A stretch of DNA of 64,000 nucleotides from Methylohalobius crimeensis 10Ki. GTDB taxonomy: Bacteria; Pseudomonadota; Gammaproteobacteria; Methylococcales; Methylothermaceae. Made by a program: the position numbers and the translations under genes. Where the stretch lies: NCBI RefSeq assembly GCF_000421465.1, contig NZ_ATXB01000001.1, forward strand, positions 868,001-932,000, read 5' to 3'. Shown here in pieces: positions 9,037-18,303 of the stretch (its first letter is position 1; each line of letters starts with the position of its first letter). The notes under the pieces were generated by a model, which was not told the origin of the DNA, made no database searches, and saw nothing but the letters and a program-made list of their open reading frames with translations.

Positions 9037-10422
9037 GGTTTTTCGGGCTTTCATGGCATGGCCGGCCAAAGTCTTGCCCAGATCCCAGATCGCTCCGGGA
9101 ACCTGGTGACAGTCGGCCAGGACGTCGTCCATGGCGGAGACGATCCATTCCACGTCCTTCGCACCGATGACCAGCGGGGGGAGGAACTTGACTACGTTCA
9201 TCCCGTGGCCCGCCACCTGGCTGAGAATCCGGTGGCGTTTGAACAAGGGGATGGTGACCATCTGACTGAACAATCCCTTGTTGGCCGTCTCGAGAAGACT
9301 CCAAGCGGTTTTCAGCTTCAGGCTCCGGGGTTTGCCGAACTCCAACGCCAGCATCAGTCCCTTGCCGCGGACTGCCTGGAAGAATTCGTACTTATCCGTC
9401 AATGCGTTCAATCCACCGATCAAAGCCTCGCCTTGTCGGGCGGCATTGGCAAGGAGCTTTTCTTCTTCGATGACGCTCAGGGTGGCCAGGCCGGCGGCCA
9501 TCGCCGGATTGTTCTTGGAGAAGGTGGAACCGTGAACCACCGCGCGGTCCATGCGGTTGAACACCTTGTCCATGACGTGAGCGGTCATGGCGACCGCGCC
9601 CACCGGGACGAACCCGCCGGACAGCGCCTTGGCCATCAGGAGCATATCCGGCTCCACCCCCCAGTGCTCGATGGCCCAGAGGCGGCCGGTGCGGCCAAGG
9701 CCGGCCTGGATTTCGTCGGCGATGAACAGGGCGCCGTATTTGCGGCACAAGCGGGCGGCCTCGGTCAAATAATCGTCATCCGGAAGGTTGACCCCCTTGC
9801 CCTGGATGGGCTCGACGATGAAGGCGGCGGTGGGTTGTTCCTTGAGCGCCCGCTCCAGGGCCTCCAGATCGTTGAAGGGGATGGCATCGCAGTCGGGCAG
9901 CAAGGGGCCGAAACCTTGGCGGAAGACTTCTTCCCCGTTGAGGGACAGCGCTCCCAGAGTCAGTCCGTGGAAAGCGTGCTCGCAGTAGAGAATCCGGCTG
10001 CGGCCGGTGGTATAGCGCGCGAATTTGATCGCCGCCTCCACCGCCTCGGCCCCCGAGTTGCAGAAAAACAGCTTGGTGAGCGGTTCGGGGGTGACCTGAA
10101 CCAGTTTTTCCGCGAGCAGGCCCGAGAGGATGGAAACGTCCATCTGAACCAGGTCGGGCAAATCCAGATCCAGGACTTCGCGGAGGGCGGACTGGATGGT
10201 CGGATGGTTGCGTCCCAGGGCGAAGACGCCGAAACCGCTCAGAAGATCCAGGTATTCGTTGTCCTCCTGGTCGTAAAGGTACGGTCCCCGGGCGTGGGTG
10301 TAGGTTCGGTCGTAGCCGATGGTTTGAAGGACGCGCACCATCTGGGTGTTGAGATATCGCTCATGGAGGGCGAAGTTTTCGCCTCGATGGGTTTTGATCA
10401 ATTCGGCGATGGATAGTGTCAT
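9031..10422 (-). CDS. hpnO: class III aminotransferase, hopanoid side-chain aminotransferase HpnO
   Basis: A PLP aminotransferase of 463 residues related to acetylornithine/ornithine aminotransferases. It has FCNSGAEAVEAAIKFAR, the HAFHGLTLGALSL loop, DEIQAGLGRTG, and the PLP lysine K265 in MAKALSGGFVPVG. HpnO is the family that makes aminobacteriohopanetriol by aminating the hopanoid C35 side chain. The assignment to HpnO rather than ArgD rests on position: it lies 4 nt after hpnN within the hopanoid run. ATG 10422 is preferred over the upstream in-frame start at 10479 because AAGGAGA lies before it and the longer form would overlap hpnN. Confidence 0.85.
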   Translation of the reverse strand: MTLSIAELIKTHRGENFALHERYLNTQMVRVLQTIGYDRTYTHARGPYLYDQEDNEYLDLLSGFGVFALGRNHPTIQSALREVLDLDLPDLVQMDVSILSGLLAEKLVQVTPEPLTKLFFCNSGAEAVEAAIKFARYTTGRSRILYCEHAFHGLTLGALSLNGEEVFRQGFGPLLPDCDAIPFNDLEALERALKEQPTAAFIVEPIQGKGVNLPDDDYLTEAARLCRKYGALFIADEIQAGLGRTGRLWAIEHWGVEPDMLLMAKALSGGFVPVGAVAMTAHVMDKVFNRMDRAVVHGSTFSKNNPAMAAGLATLSVIEEEKLLANAARQGEALIGGLNALTDKYEFFQAVRGKGLMLALEFGKPRSLKLKTAWSLLETANKGLFSQMVTIPLFKRHRILSQVAGHGMNVVKFLPPLVIGAKDVEWIVSAMDDVLADCHQVPGAIWDLGKTLAGHAMKARKTA

Positions 10423-10426
10423 GGCG

Positions 10427-13072
10427 TCAAATGTCTCCTTCGGAGCTTTTCGAGTCGGAACGGGGGGAATCGTGGGCAAACGCGGGCAGAATGAAGAAGG
10501 TGCACAGCAAAGTGAGGGTCAGTCCCAGCCCCAACAGTTTACCCATGCTGGCGATGCCCACGTGTGAAACCAGCCCCAGGCTGGCGAAGCTGAACAGGGT
10601 CGTCAAAGCGCTGAAAAAGATGCCGCGCGCGGTACTGGTGGTCAGGATCGACCGGTCTTCGGGCAGTTGATGCATGCGGTGGACCATGTGGATGCCGCTG
10701 TCCACCCCCAGCCCGAACAATAAGGGAAGGGCGATGATATTGGCGTAATTGAAGGGCAGATCGATTATCGCTGTGGCGGCGCCGGTGAAAACCGTGGCCG
10801 TCACCAGGGGCAGCAGGACCAAAAAGACATCCCGGCCGTTGCGCAAAATGAGGTAAAGCAGCAGGGTAATCAAGATCACCGCGGTCGCAAAGGCCTGAAT
10901 GAATGAATTGACGATGACCTGCATGGATTCGATATAGATAAGCGGCAAACCCGTGACCTGGGGATAGACCTCGCGCACTTCGCGAACAAACTCGCGGACA
11001 TTGTCGAGGACGTTCATATCATGGGTTGGAAACAGGTCGATGCGGTAAATATTCGGCGGGGCAACCCAACGCGCGCGCATGTCCTCGGGCAAATCCTCGA
11101 TACCGAATGGACTGGCGTTCAGGCCTTCGCTCAACTTGCCCATCACTCGGGGAAAGGTGGCCAAAAGACTGAATTGCAGCCGGTCTACCAAAGTTTGACA
11201 CTGCGCCTTCGGCAAGCTTCGACAACGTTCGATGAAACGGTCCAGGGATTGGGTCAGCCGGCGGTAGATCTCGGGTTCGATGGCAGTGGTGTCCGACTGT
11301 CGGTTCAGTTCTTTGAGGAAATTGCGCAGGTCGGAGAGCGTGGTGGCGCCCGCTTTCAGCTTGAGGGGACGTTGGAGTTGCGGGCCGAGAAAAAGGGCCA
11401 TGTCGTCGATGATCATCAGTTTTTCTTCCTGATTGGAAGGAATCAGGTCGAAGACCGACACCGCGGCTTCCACTGTCGACAACTGCTTGAGGCGGTTTTC
11501 CAGGAGCTTGGTTTCCGCTTCGCCTTCAGCCAGCGTGGTCAAAAACATGGGGGAGGTTTCCTGGGTACGCAGCAGCTCCTTGAATGTTTGCACCGACTCG
11601 CTGTTGGGATCGCGCAGGTTGACCGGATTGAAGTCCACTTCGACGCCGCAGACGAGCCCTAGGGCGGCCAAAAGCAGAAAGAACGATAGACGCTTGATGG
11701 CCAGACTATGCCGCTGGGGGAAGCTTGCCAATGCGGGGGGCAAAAACAAAGTTCGGTGCGGTTTGGCGTTTTGCGGTCGTTTTAGCGGCAGGAGCGCCAA
11801 TAAAGCGGGCATGATGGTTAGGGTCACCAGCACCACGATGAACATGCTCGACCCGGCGATGATGCCCAATTCCGAAATACCGCGATAGGCGGTGGGAATG
11901 AAAGCGTACATGGCCAGTGCCGTGGTCAGGGCACACATGAACAGGGAGGGGGATACGGTGCGCAGGCTATGGAAAAGCGCTTCCCCGGTCGAGGCGTCTT
12001 CCAGCAGGTATTCTCGGTAACGAAGTGCCAGATGGGTGGCGTAATCCACCCCGATGCCGATGTAGAGTACCGCGAAAGCCACCGAAATGAGGTTCAACGA
12101 ACCCACCGTCAGCGCGGCGAAGCCGACCGAATAGGCCAGCCCTATGGTCAAAGTAATCAGGGTGGCCAGGGTAAGTTTCCAGGAGCGAAAGCCGATTAAC
12201 AGGGCCAGACAGATCAAGACAAACGAGACCATGCCGGCGATTTCGGTTCCACGGCTGATGCTGATCAGTTCCTCGTATTCCAATACCGGTTCCCCGGTCA
12301 TGGTCACCTTCACCGGGATGCCGTCGATGACTTTGACCTGGTCGATGGCGTTTCGGATCACTTGCACCGGCTTTTTCGCCGGCAGCATCTGGTCGTGATC
12401 CAATACCGGCGAAACGATCACGAATTGCATGGTGTGGCCGATCGCCTGCCGGGGCTCGAACAGCAAGTTCTGCCACGACAAAAGATAAGGTTGCCCGGCG
12501 GTCACCGCTTCGATGGCCTGGGTAATTTTAATCGCCACCGGGTTCAAGGAAACGGGCAGCTGTTCCTCGTAACGGAGCGCCTTGGCAAGCAGGGACACGA
12601 GGCTTTTCAGGCTGAAATCTTCGTATAGTTGGGCGATGAAAGGCTGGGCCTTGGCCAAGTCGCCCACCAGGCTTTCCAGTTCGGGGGTTTCCAGGTAAAG
12701 CAGACCCTGACGGTCGAAGAATGGATGAACGGTGGGCAGATAAACCGATTGGATGGCTTCGGAATGGGGGCTGAGTAGGGCCCTAAGGCGGCGAGCCGCG
12801 GTTTCACTGACTTCCGGTATGGGCGAATCCACCACCAATAGAATGGAGTTCTTGTCTTGCGGAAAAAGCGTTTCCACCTCGTCGCGTTGCTGCATGAACG
12901 GCAGATCGGGGTCCAGCATTTTGGCGGTGTCGGTATCCACGCTCAGGTGGGTGGCGGCGTAATAAGCGCTGATTCCCGCACCCAGGATCAACCCGATCAA
13001 CAGCCAGACGGGATGGATTAGCAAGACCCATCGGGCAGCACTGGCCGCAATAGAACGTAAGTATGAGATCAT
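10427..13072 (-). CDS. hpnN: HpnN, RND/MMPL-family hopanoid transporter
   Basis: A predicted inner-membrane protein of 881 residues with RND-like duplication. An N-terminal helix (HPVWLLIGLILGAGISAYYA) precedes a large periplasmic domain. A first block of about five helices follows (GMVSFVLICLALLIGFRSW ... GIGVDYATHLALRYREYL), then a second periplasmic domain and a second helix block containing GLGVDSGIHMVHRMHQL. HpnN proteins carry hopanoids from the inner to the outer membrane. ATG 13072 overlaps the hpnG stop by 4 nt. The frame is open to 13330, but that extension is Arg-rich antisense of hpnG. It would work with an MlaC/HpnM-type partner. Confidence 0.9.
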   Translation of the reverse strand: MISYLRSIAASAARWVLLIHPVWLLIGLILGAGISAYYAATHLSVDTDTAKMLDPDLPFMQQRDEVETLFPQDKNSILLVVDSPIPEVSETAARRLRALLSPHSEAIQSVYLPTVHPFFDRQGLLYLETPELESLVGDLAKAQPFIAQLYEDFSLKSLVSLLAKALRYEEQLPVSLNPVAIKITQAIEAVTAGQPYLLSWQNLLFEPRQAIGHTMQFVIVSPVLDHDQMLPAKKPVQVIRNAIDQVKVIDGIPVKVTMTGEPVLEYEELISISRGTEIAGMVSFVLICLALLIGFRSWKLTLATLITLTIGLAYSVGFAALTVGSLNLISVAFAVLYIGIGVDYATHLALRYREYLLEDASTGEALFHSLRTVSPSLFMCALTTALAMYAFIPTAYRGISELGIIAGSSMFIVVLVTLTIMPALLALLPLKRPQNAKPHRTLFLPPALASFPQRHSLAIKRLSFFLLLAALGLVCGVEVDFNPVNLRDPNSESVQTFKELLRTQETSPMFLTTLAEGEAETKLLENRLKQLSTVEAAVSVFDLIPSNQEEKLMIIDDMALFLGPQLQRPLKLKAGATTLSDLRNFLKELNRQSDTTAIEPEIYRRLTQSLDRFIERCRSLPKAQCQTLVDRLQFSLLATFPRVMGKLSEGLNASPFGIEDLPEDMRARWVAPPNIYRIDLFPTHDMNVLDNVREFVREVREVYPQVTGLPLIYIESMQVIVNSFIQAFATAVILITLLLYLILRNGRDVFLVLLPLVTATVFTGAATAIIDLPFNYANIIALPLLFGLGVDSGIHMVHRMHQLPEDRSILTTSTARGIFFSALTTLFSFASLGLVSHVGIASMGKLLGLGLTLTLLCTFFILPAFAHDSPRSDSKSSEGDI

Positions 13073-13779
13073 GGCAGGCAGAATCGGTTGGCGCCGACGA
13101 GCCGTTTCCCTGTCCGGTTTAATTGCAGCCGGGCTGCATTGAATTGTCGGCCCAAGGTGATCAAATCCTGAATCTGCCCGGGATGGCGGAGTAACTGCCC
13201 CAAAAGACGAGGGATGGAAACGTCGCCTTGGTCTCCGGCGGCGGCCAATACGGAGCCGGGAAGGGCGGTGCCGGCGGTATCGGAGATTGCCCGCAAGGCG
13301 GCAAAAGGGATCCGTTTTTGAATCGCCCAACGGGCTAGGAAAGCGCTTTCCATATCCACTGCGGCGGCCCCGGTGGTTTCGAACAGAATGTTCTTGTCGG
13401 CCGGCGTGTTTACAATGCGGTCGCTGCTTGCCAGAGGGGCGGTCGTCAACGAGGGGGAGTCGGCCAGATTACGGCGAAGGTTCGACCACCAGTGGGGATC
13501 AGCCGTAACCTCTTCCCCTGTGGGAAGAAGAAAGCATTGGGGCAAAATAAGAGTGCCCGCCGTCAATCCCGGTTGCAGGCCGGCGGCAACCCCCCAGCTG
13601 AGAACGGCGCTGGCGCCGGCGCGATACAAAAGATCGGCCGCCGCCAATGCTCGTTCGGCCCCCATCCCCGCCACTTGAATCATGGCGGTGGGCGCCAATC
13701 GGACAAGTTGCCCCACGGATGCGCGCTGCCGGGTCAAAGTGCGGCATTCGGCGGGGAGGGCTACGACGATTCCTAGCAC
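13069..13779 (-). CDS. hpnG: HpnG, adenosylhopane nucleosidase (phosphorylase-like)
   Basis: A 236-residue nucleoside phosphorylase/nucleosidase-fold protein: GIVVALPAECRTL at the N-terminus, VAGMGAERALAAADLL, SWGVAAGLQPGL, and the base-binding motif AAAVDMESAFLARWA. HpnG removes adenine from adenosylhopane to leave ribosylhopane. The start is GTG at 13779, overlapping the shc stop by 7 nt, and the stop overlaps the hpnN ATG by 4 nt, so it is translationally coupled at both ends. An MTA/SAH nucleosidase role is less likely given this context. Confidence 0.88.
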   Translation of the reverse strand: MLGIVVALPAECRTLTRQRASVGQLVRLAPTAMIQVAGMGAERALAAADLLYRAGASAVLSWGVAAGLQPGLTAGTLILPQCFLLPTGEEVTADPHWWSNLRRNLADSPSLTTAPLASSDRIVNTPADKNILFETTGAAAVDMESAFLARWAIQKRIPFAALRAISDTAGTALPGSVLAAAGDQGDVSIPRLLGQLLRHPGQIQDLITLGRQFNAARLQLNRTGKRLVGANRFCLP

Positions 13780-15752
13780 CTGCCCGCGATTTGGTTGTGG
13801 TAACGGGACAATGCCCAGAGCGGGAAAAATTTATCATATCCGTAATATTTCAGGTAGAAGACCCGCGGAAAGCCGGGGGCGTTGAAGTAGGCGTCCCGCC
13901 ACAGACCGTTATTCTCCTGGGTCCGGAGTAGATAGTCGATGCCATCTCGAACCGCGTCGCTTTCGGTTTCCCCGGCCGCCATCAAGGCCAGCAGCGCCCA
14001 AGCGGTGTGGCACGCCATGCTGGTATGGAAACGGCCGCGGATGGCGGGGTCCTTACGGTCTTCGTAGCTGTCGTTGCTTTCTCCCCAGCCGCCGTCTTCC
14101 CGTTGAATGCTTTTCAGCCATGCCACCGCTTTGCGGATGCGCGGGTCGTCTTGGGGAATGCCGCAGTGTTCGATACCCACCAGCACCGACCAAGTGCCGT
14201 AGATGTAATTGGTGCCCCAACGGCCGAACCAGCTGCCGTCTTGTTCCTGTTCTTTCCAGAGGAAATCCAGGCACTTTTGCACGACTTGCCGGAAATAGGG
14301 CACTTCCTCGCCCGCAGCGTTCAATACCATGGCGCATCGGGCGCTCACGTCCGCCTCCGGAGGGTCCAGGAGGGCGCCGTGATCGGCGAAGGGGACGTGG
14401 TTGAGATAATAATACATATTATCCGGGTCGAACGCACCGTAGCCGCCGTTCTTGGACTGCATCCCGGCGATCCAGCGGATTGCCCGGTAGGCGGCTTCGC
14501 GATGCTCCGGGCGGTCGCTTTGCAAGAGGACGTAGGCCACCACCGCGGTGTCGTCCACATCGGGATAATGGGCGTTGTCGAACTGGAAGGCCCAGCCGCC
14601 GCCCTCCAAGTGAGGGCGGCGCGCCTGCCAATCGCCGGGTTCGTCCCGCAGTTGCTTGTCGACCAGCCAATCCAGTGCCTGGTCGATGGCGCGGGCGGTG
14701 TGAGGATCGTCTTCGGCCCGCTGGGTTTCCTGCAGGGCGAGCAGGCTTAAACCGGTGTCCCAAATGGGAGACAGGCAGGGTTGGCAATACGATTCCCCGC
14801 CGGGATGCTTCGAATCGTCCTCCCGATGCACCAAAAGCTTTTGAAGCGCCTTTTTGGCGATCTGGCGACGCGGGTCCTCCGGGGGAAAGCCGAGCGCGTC
14901 CATCGCCTCATAGGCATTGACCATGGCGGGGAAGATGCCTCCCAGGCCATCCTCCCCATTGAGCCGCTCCAGGAACCAATGGAGCGCTTTTTCCAGGGCG
15001 CGCTGGCGGATCCGGAAGGGGATATACGGCTCCAGCCGCATCCCGATCCGCTCCAGAAACAGGACGAATTTTCCCAGTGGGGTTTTAACGTGGGAGAAAT
15101 AACCGGTTTCCTGTTCCGGCGGTGTGACGAACAACTCTCGTACCGAGATGTTTTTGGGGTTCCTCGCCTTGACCTTGAGCGAGCACAGAATGGCCAGCGG
15201 TACCATGACGGTGCGTGACCAATAGGAGACCTTGTTCAGATGGAAAGGAAACCAATTGGGCAGCAACATGATTTCCACCGGGACGAATGGTACCCCGCGC
15301 CAGGGAATCTGCTGGAACATGGCCAGCATGATCCGGGTGAATACATTGGCTTTCGCCGCCCCTCCCTTGTTCAGGATGAATTCGCGGGCTTTCCGCATAT
15401 GGAGGGCGTCCGGGGAATCTCCTGCCAGCTTGAGGGCGTAATAGGCCTTAACCGAACAGCTGATATCGCCGTGGCCGATGGTGTAGAGGGACCAACTGCC
15501 ATCTTCCTGTTGCCGGGCGCGCAGGTAATTGGCCAGTTTGGCTTGCAGAATCTCGTCCACTTCGTCCATGTGGTGCATCATCAAGATGTATTCGGCCGGA
15601 ATCGTGCAGTCGGCCTCCAATTCGAACAACCAATACCCGTCCTCGTGCTGGTGCTCGAGCAAGGCGTCCCGGGCCTTGGCGACGGCCTGTTCCAACAGGC
15701 TCTCGAATGTTTCGCCGGGCGTTTTTTGAGTGACGGTGGATGGCTGAGTCAT
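13773..15752 (-). CDS. shc: squalene-hopene cyclase
   Basis: A membrane-associated cyclase of 659 residues that folds squalene into hopene and diplopterol. The catalytic DXDD motif is DVDDTA, beginning at D398. Many QW repeats are visible (for example QHEDGYWLFE, QQEDGSWSLY, QSKNGGYGAFD, QEQDGSWFGRWG, QREDGGWGES, QENNGLWRD). Length fits the family (about 630-730). ATG 15752 overlaps the squalene synthase stop by 4 nt. The frame is open to 15881, but those residues are antisense to the C-terminus of sqs. The cyclase is the committed step for hopanoids and is needed by every hpn gene around it. Confidence 0.97.
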   Translation of the reverse strand: MTQPSTVTQKTPGETFESLLEQAVAKARDALLEHQHEDGYWLFELEADCTIPAEYILMMHHMDEVDEILQAKLANYLRARQQEDGSWSLYTIGHGDISCSVKAYYALKLAGDSPDALHMRKAREFILNKGGAAKANVFTRIMLAMFQQIPWRGVPFVPVEIMLLPNWFPFHLNKVSYWSRTVMVPLAILCSLKVKARNPKNISVRELFVTPPEQETGYFSHVKTPLGKFVLFLERIGMRLEPYIPFRIRQRALEKALHWFLERLNGEDGLGGIFPAMVNAYEAMDALGFPPEDPRRQIAKKALQKLLVHREDDSKHPGGESYCQPCLSPIWDTGLSLLALQETQRAEDDPHTARAIDQALDWLVDKQLRDEPGDWQARRPHLEGGGWAFQFDNAHYPDVDDTAVVAYVLLQSDRPEHREAAYRAIRWIAGMQSKNGGYGAFDPDNMYYYLNHVPFADHGALLDPPEADVSARCAMVLNAAGEEVPYFRQVVQKCLDFLWKEQEQDGSWFGRWGTNYIYGTWSVLVGIEHCGIPQDDPRIRKAVAWLKSIQREDGGWGESNDSYEDRKDPAIRGRFHTSMACHTAWALLALMAAGETESDAVRDGIDYLLRTQENNGLWRDAYFNAPGFPRVFYLKYYGYDKFFPLWALSRYHNQIAGRC

Positions 15753-16891
15753 CGATTGGCCTCTTGATGGTTGGTTACACGGAAAGGGACGAGGTGAACA
15801 CAGATGCCGGGGGGGCGCAGCTCGATCTGGTCCGCGGGCGCAGGCCCGGGTAAGCCCCGGCTGGCAAAGTCGAACAGCCACCGCAGTAATGCGTCATGGC
15901 GATGACACATGCGGGTGGTGAGTATGGTGGTTTTTACGCTGCGGCGAGTAATTTTGACCGCATCGGAGCGACTGAAATAGGGATCGCGATGAATCTTGCG
16001 CAAGGTCAGTACCGCCATTCCCAAGGCCCACAAACAAAAATCGCGCAAGCCGGTTTCGTATTCAGGGATGAGCAGGGTATATTCCAAGGCGTTACGCAAG
16101 TGGCCGTGGGCGATGGCGAGCAGATCCTGCAAGCCGGCGACGAAAGCCGGATCTTGATGGCCGGGGCGCAAATCGCCCAGATCGTAACCGTGGGATTGGA
16201 AGATCTCGCGGGGCAGCCAGCATACCTCACGATTTAAATCGTCCCAGATGTCCTTGAGGATGTTGGTCATCTGCAATCCTTGACCGAAGGAAACCGCCAG
16301 CGACATCATGCGTTCCCGCCGGCCGGAAAGCTCTTGAGAATGGTTGCAGAATACCTGGGTCAGCATTTCTCCCACCACGCCCGCTACGAAATAACAGTAG
16401 CGATTCATGTCCGCAAGTGTCTCCACGCCGGCGCTCAAGTCGCGATCCTGAAATTCGGCCATGCCATGACCCATGATCGCCACGCAGCGGGCGAGGGCTT
16501 GGCGATCAGCCTCGGAAAACCGGTGGGTGATGGCGATCACCCGTGGAACGACCTGGATCAGCTCGTGTTCTTCCGCGGGGGTTCGCTTGGATAAGCGGGC
16601 GCCGAAATCCCGGGAGAATGCCACCGGATCTTCGTTTCCTTCCACCACCGACACGAAACGTTCGCACAAGCGACGTTTCGTCTCCCGGTTCAGCGTGGCC
16701 TCGTCCTCGATGGTATCCACGATGCGACAAAGTAGGTAGCCGTTGGCAACCACCTGATGAATGGGTTCTCGCAGTTGCGGAATGGTCAGGGCGAAGGTGC
16801 GGGAGACCCCATCGAGCAAATAGGCCTGGAAGGCATCGTCGGTGAGGCGATCGAGATCTTTACTCTCACCGAGAGTTGTGGTGCCATTCAT
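15749..16891 (-). CDS. squalene synthase (farnesyl-diphosphate farnesyltransferase)
   Basis: A trans-isoprenyl diphosphate synthase-fold enzyme of 380 residues that joins two farnesyl diphosphates to squalene. The two Asp-rich motifs are DTIEDE (residues 59-64) and DIWDD (214-218, in GLQMTNILKDIWDD). Length and motifs resemble single-enzyme eukaryote-type squalene synthase rather than the shorter HpnC/HpnD pair that needs HpnE, and no hpnC/D/E is seen nearby. No C-terminal membrane anchor is obvious. It is first in the minus-strand hopanoid operon, with a good promoter 63-90 nt upstream and GGGGGAG as ribosome-binding site. A phytoene/dehydrosqualene synthase is the alternative. Confidence 0.88.
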   Translation of the reverse strand: MNGTTTLGESKDLDRLTDDAFQAYLLDGVSRTFALTIPQLREPIHQVVANGYLLCRIVDTIEDEATLNRETKRRLCERFVSVVEGNEDPVAFSRDFGARLSKRTPAEEHELIQVVPRVIAITHRFSEADRQALARCVAIMGHGMAEFQDRDLSAGVETLADMNRYCYFVAGVVGEMLTQVFCNHSQELSGRRERMMSLAVSFGQGLQMTNILKDIWDDLNREVCWLPREIFQSHGYDLGDLRPGHQDPAFVAGLQDLLAIAHGHLRNALEYTLLIPEYETGLRDFCLWALGMAVLTLRKIHRDPYFSRSDAVKITRRSVKTTILTTRMCHRHDALLRWLFDFASRGLPGPAPADQIELRPPGICVHLVPFRVTNHQEANR

Positions 16892-16953
16892 AAACTGCTG
16901 GATTCTCCCCCAAAGATTTTGGATGACCGGGCAAAATTGCTGAAATGCGGTCC

Positions 16954-16981
16954 ATTCTATGGATTTTGCCTATACCGTCAA
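16954..16981 (-). promoter_or_regulatory. sigma70-type promoter of the hopanoid operon
   Basis: On the minus strand, TTGACG (16981-16976) is followed after 16 nt by TAGAAT (16959-16954); each hexamer matches consensus at five of six bases. It would start transcription about 55 nt before the squalene synthase ATG. The rest of the 294-bp gap to hpnH holds no other gene; I see no equally good promoter towards hpnH. Confidence 0.6.
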
Positions 16982-17185
16982 GATATGTTGTATTTTTGTC
17001 TAATCCGGTTAAACTAGCATTCCTGATTCTCCGGTCAAGGCGCAATGGATTGTGGCTTTTGGGCAACAAGCTGAGGCTGCCCAAGCCCCCCGTCTATCAC
17101 AAGGGCTTGCTTTTAGTCCTTAAACATAGCTAAATAGTCGGGAATACGATCGGACGATACCAAGAAACTCTAAGGAGAAGGCCCA

Positions 17186-18289
17186 ATGAGCATTCCTTTT
17201 AGGCAGAAATTTGCCATCGCCCGCTACCTTCTGACCCAGAAAATCAAGGGGGTCCGCCGCTATCCATTGGTACTCATGCTGGAACCTTTGTTTCAGTGTA
17301 ATCTGGCTTGTGCCGGTTGCGGCAAAATCGATCACCCCGATGATATCCTACGGAAGCGGCTGAGCGTAGAGGAATGTTTGCAGTCGGTGGATGAGTGCGG
17401 CGCGCCGGTGGTTTCGATTCCCGGCGGGGAACCCTTGCTGCACAAGGACATGCCCAAGATCGTGGAGGGCATCATCCAACGCAAGAAATTTATCTATTTG
17501 TGCACCAATGCGCTGTTATTGAAGAAGCGCATGAAAGATTACACTCCCTCTCCTTATTTGACCTTCTCCGTGCACTTGGACGGCTTGAAGGCGCGTCACG
17601 ACGCGTCGGTTTGTCAGGAAGGCGTGTTCGAGCGGGCCGTGGACGCCATTCGGGAGGCTTTATCCCGAGGGTTCCGGGTCACGGTCAATTGCACCTTGTT
17701 TCAGGGGGAAAACGCCGAGGAAATCGCCGAATTTCTAGATTTCTGCATGGATCTGGGCGTGGAAGCGGCCACCATCTCGCCCGGTTTCCAGTACGAGAAT
17801 GCCCCGCGCCAAGACATTTTCATCCGCAATTCGGACACCAAAGAGCTGTTCCGGCGTTTGTTCCGCCTCGGCAAAAGCGAGGGTAAAAAGTGGCGCTTGA
17901 ACCATTCGAGTCTGTATCTGGATTTTCTTGCCGGCAACCGGTCTTATGCCTGCACGCCTTGGGGCAATCCGACGCGTAATGTGTTCGGCTGGCAAAAACC
18001 GTGTTATTTGTTGTCCGACGAAGGTTATGCCGCAAGCTTCAAGGAATTGATGGAAACCACTCCCTGGGAGAAATACGGGACCTCCCAAAACCCCAAGTGC
18101 GCCAATTGTATGGCCCATTGCGGCTATGAACCCACGGCGGTGGAAGACGCTTTGACGCATCCTCTTCGGGCGGCTTGGGTCGCTTTGTCGGGGCCGCGTA
18201 CCGAAGGGGAAATGACGCCCGAGCCGGTTCCGGTCTATGAGCGCGAGGAAAATCGGCAGCTGACCGACCCGGTCGAAGCAATGAAGTAA
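17186..18289 (+). CDS. hpnH: HpnH, radical SAM adenosylhopane synthase
   Basis: A 367-residue radical SAM protein. The [4Fe-4S] ligands are C38, C42 and C45 (CNLACAGC), followed by the SAM-binding IPGGEPLLH. The C-terminal part has a further Cys-rich stretch (CANCMAHCGYEP). HpnH joins the 5'-deoxyadenosyl radical of SAM to diploptene, giving adenosylhopane, the first step of side-chain building and the substrate of HpnG. TAAGGAGAAG lies before the ATG. It diverges from the sqs-shc operon and is followed by hpnB after 14 nt. Confidence 0.95.
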   Translation: MSIPFRQKFAIARYLLTQKIKGVRRYPLVLMLEPLFQCNLACAGCGKIDHPDDILRKRLSVEECLQSVDECGAPVVSIPGGEPLLHKDMPKIVEGIIQRKKFIYLCTNALLLKKRMKDYTPSPYLTFSVHLDGLKARHDASVCQEGVFERAVDAIREALSRGFRVTVNCTLFQGENAEEIAEFLDFCMDLGVEAATISPGFQYENAPRQDIFIRNSDTKELFRRLFRLGKSEGKKWRLNHSSLYLDFLAGNRSYACTPWGNPTRNVFGWQKPCYLLSDEGYAASFKELMETTPWEKYGTSQNPKCANCMAHCGYEPTAVEDALTHPLRAAWVALSGPRTEGEMTPEPVPVYEREENRQLTDPVEAMK

Positions 18290-18303
18290 ACCGTTCCGTC
18301 GCC

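Noticed and set aside
9058-10416. A 452-codon plus-strand frame opposite hpnO
   Set aside because: Shadow of the aminotransferase; no recognisable motif or ribosome-binding site.
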